Of a stretch of 64,000 nucleotides of DNA, positions 62,435-64,000 are shown piece after piece. Origin of the DNA: Sporomusa sp. KB1 (lineage in GTDB: Bacteria; Bacillota; Negativicutes; Sporomusales; Sporomusaceae); the NCBI RefSeq assembly GCF_007830295.1, contig NZ_VLKC01000002.1:2700204-2764203 (forward strand). Reading direction: 5' to 3'. The notes beneath the pieces are model-generated. The model was not told where the DNA came from. It did not search any database and saw nothing but the letters and a program-made list of their open reading frames with translations. Each line of letters begins with the position of its first letter. The stretch's first letter is position 1. The translations under genes and the position numbers were made by a program.

Positions 62435-62641
62435 ATGCTGGTAGTAGGACGAAAACCTGGCGAATATGTTATGATCGGCAAAGATATTATGGTTAAAGTC
62501 ATCAAAAGTGATGACGGCCACTTAAGACTGGGAATTGATGCGCCAAAATCTACAAATATTATCCGTGGGGAGATATTTGAAGATCAATTAAATAATAGAC
62601 AAAGTAATCAACCTGTAGATATTTCGCAGCGAGTTTTGTAA
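62435..62641 (+). CDS. csrA: Carbon storage regulator CsrA
   Basis: The 68-residue protein matches CsrA: MLVVGRKPGEYVMIGKDIMV at the start and RLGIDAPKSTNIIRGEIFED further on, including the RNA-binding first strand and the R/GID...AP core. CsrA represses flagellin translation by binding GGA motifs near ribosome sites. Its protein antagonist FliW, usually encoded next to csrA in Firmicutes, is not in the window. Ribosome site gaggtga. Confidence 0.94.
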   Translation: MLVVGRKPGEYVMIGKDIMVKVIKSDDGHLRLGIDAPKSTNIIRGEIFEDQLNNRQSNQPVDISQRVL

Positions 62642-62706
62642 AAATAAGCATGCGGGATATTCCTTTATGGCAAGCATTCAGTGGTAATGGAAGTTATAAA
62701 CACGAA

Positions 62707-62747
62707 AACCCGCTAATTACCTGACTTTGTTAGGTAATTAGCGGGTT
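62707..62747. terminator. Bidirectional terminator after the flagellar run
   Basis: A perfect 16-bp stem (62707-62722 with 62732-62747) with a 9-nt loop lies between csrA and the convergent minus-strand gene. Confidence 0.88.
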
Positions 62748-62803
62748 CTGCTGTTTTAGTGGTTTTTCCTGACAATGGAGGTTTTTTCTTCACCGTTATA
62801 AAG

Positions 62804-63433
62804 CTATTGTGCAGTATCGATTGCTGTGCTAGTAGAGCTAGCAGCTTCGGTTTCTTGTTTTTCTTGTGCTTTTTCTTGTTCACGTTTGGTGATTTCTGCG
62901 GAGTATTCACTCTGCGTGATTTCACCGTTACTCAACATTTCTTTTAACTGAGATGTGCTGTATTGTGAGAGATCATCACTAGACGTAGAATCATCATCGC
63001 TGCTATCACTGCTCGCGGTTACACTATTTGCGTCACCGCTGGGAGCAGCGGTACTGGGTGTTTCAGCAACCTCACCAAGAGAAGAAGTTACGATAGCTGC
63101 ATCAGTATTAGATGAAGCTGTTGAAGAATGGAGTGAATTCAAAAGAGCACCTTCCTGGCTGATTTCAACCGAGTAGGCTGCCGAAATACCAGTTTGTTGT
63201 GCAGTAGCTACATTTTGCTGAGATTCAAGGGAAGCCTGAATAATTTTTGTTTGAGTAGATGAATTTTGCAAGGAGCTCGTTCCTGTTGCAGCTTGACTTA
63301 TTTGGGCAGTATCTTTGTCGGCATTCGTAGCGAGGGTGGTTGCATCCGTTGCTGCCGGCTGTGATGTTGCAGCTGATACACTTTGCGCTCCGTACTGAGT
63401 TGATGAAAGCCAGTCGTTGTTTTGAATACGCAT
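62804..63433 (-). CDS. Ser/Thr/Ala-rich protein with SHOCT-like C-terminal motif
   Basis: The start ATG 63433 follows ggaggaatc; the ATG at 63448 overlaps that site. The 209-residue product is low-complexity, rich in Ser, Thr, Ala, Gln and Asp, and Cys-free, like the nearby flagellar proteins. Near the end LKEMLSNGEITQSEYSAEIT (about residues 164-183) resembles the SHOCT motif that tolerates oligomerisation in many bacterial proteins. There is no signal peptide or membrane helix. I do not recognise a function. Location beside the flagellar operon suggests a secreted or filament-associated role, which is inference only. Confidence 0.65.
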   Translation of the reverse strand: MRIQNNDWLSSTQYGAQSVSAATSQPAATDATTLATNADKDTAQISQAATGTSSLQNSSTQTKIIQASLESQQNVATAQQTGISAAYSVEISQEGALLNSLHSSTASSNTDAAIVTSSLGEVAETPSTAAPSGDANSVTASSDSSDDDSTSSDDLSQYSTSQLKEMLSNGEITQSEYSAEITKREQEKAQEKQETEAASSTSTAIDTAQ

Positions 63434-63492
63434 GTTAGATTCCTCCATATATTTTTTGTTTATTATTAATTGGATAGCATCATTGCAATTAA

Positions 63493-63924
63493 TTAAGGTA
63501 GTTTACCTGCGATTTTTTGTAATTCACTGATAGCATTAATTAAACGCTGAACTTCCTGGTCATCCAAATGCTCAATTTTTTCCGCTAACATTGCAAATAT
63601 TTTTTCTTTGAAGATCTCAATAGTGCTTAACCCGGACGTGGTTATATTTATCTTGATGATTCTCCTATCGGTATTATCATATTTTCTTTGGACAAAACCC
63701 TGTGAAACCAGCTTATCAATAATAGGTGTCATCTGTTGTTTCAATATGAGTATTTCGCTAGAAAGTTCGGTCATGGTGGCTTTTTTTTCTTTCAAAATTG
63801 ATAGTACATTAGCTTGTATTGGACTAAGAACTGGTTTAAATTGATGTTCGAAAGGTTTTACAAACTTTTTATCGAGAAGAGGAATTAAATCGAATATCAT
63901 TTCAGTAGCTTTTACCCTATTCAA
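63493..63924 (-). CDS. MarR-family transcriptional regulator
   Basis: The start TTG 63924 is chosen because gggagg lies 7 nt upstream; in-frame ATG 63948 and GTG 63954 precede that site. The 143-residue product has the MarR winged-helix: LSPIQANVLSILKEKKATMT, ILKQQMTPIIDKLVSQGFVQ and the wing RKYDNTDRRIIKINIT, followed by a dimerisation helix. It lies 60 bp upstream of the Ser-rich gene on the same strand and may regulate it. The rest of the upstream region is outside or at the window edge. Confidence 0.85.
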   Translation of the reverse strand: MNRVKATEMIFDLIPLLDKKFVKPFEHQFKPVLSPIQANVLSILKEKKATMTELSSEILILKQQMTPIIDKLVSQGFVQRKYDNTDRRIIKINITTSGLSTIEIFKEKIFAMLAEKIEHLDDQEVQRLINAISELQKIAGKLP

Positions 63925-64000
63925 AAAGAAACCTCCCAAAAATTTCATTGACACTATACCGCGATATGATTAATACACTTATATAGTAAACTATCATTTA

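Overview
The window looks like a chromosome segment of a spore-forming, diderm, anaerobic Firmicute of the Negativicutes (Sporomusa/Pelosinus-like). This is an inference from gene content. There is a complete TonB-ExbB-ExbD siderophore system with an outer-membrane receptor, and there are two TolC-type efflux operons; both need an outer membrane. These sit beside low-GC Firmicute-style ribosome binding sites, a sporulation-type sensor kinase, a futalosine menaquinone operon, a MetF-MetV type methylenetetrahydrofolate reductase and a ferredoxin-domain EtfA of the electron-bifurcating kind, as in acetogens. No rRNA or CRISPR was seen. There is one tRNA (Val, CAC).

Region 1 (80-13849) is a catabolic locus for an acid of unknown identity. 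It holds an IlvD/Edd dehydratase, a PrpR-type sigma-54 activator, a good -24/-12 promoter, a four-carbon-acid-sugar kinase, a second IlvD/Edd dehydratase, a PanB-family hydroxymethyltransferase without panC or panD, an ACS-family MFS importer and an SDR. It ends with EtfB, ferredoxin-EtfA and an FAD-linked 2-hydroxyacid dehydrogenase, resembling the bifurcating lactate dehydrogenase complex. The combination is unusual and is the best candidate here for an undescribed pathway. Region 2 (14128-17187) has a membrane PAS histidine kinase and an acyltransferase fused to a cyclic-nucleotide-binding-like domain.

Region 3 (17310-24409) is an iron operon on the minus strand (receptor, DUF3649, PepSY, ExbB, ExbD, TonB). 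It is divergent from an AraC regulator whose consensus promoter is overlapped by a 27-bp palindromic Fur box. Region 4 (24673-31610) is a small exported protein, a two-component system, a structured intergenic element and a TolC-MacA-MacB-type efflux operon. A paralogous efflux operon with its own divergent two-component system lies at 44981-51659. Between them are an exported protein of unknown function, the mqnE-mqnA-mqnC operon with an MTAP-family phosphorylase, and an AlkD-like protein.

Region 5 (37051-41152) is an accessory patch next to tRNA-Val. It contains an excisionase-like HTH protein, two near-identical ~102-bp direct repeats bracketing a 2.5-kb segment whose outer genes (EamA transporter and LysR regulator) are both cut at the repeats, a 25-codon holin-like type I toxin inside a long complementary transcript, and structured noncoding DNA. 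An Fsr-like MFS pump with its MarR regulator and the MetF-type reductase follow.

Region 6 (51890-62641) is a late flagellar operon: FlgD, FlgE, two FlgK paralogues, FlgL, FliD, a FlgN/FliT-like chaperone, FliS and CsrA. The structural proteins are very rich in Ser, Thr, Asp and Ala. FlgE and FlgL carry large internal repeat insertions, including an exact 81-bp period in flgL. A Ser-rich protein with a SHOCT-like tail and a MarR regulator close the window.
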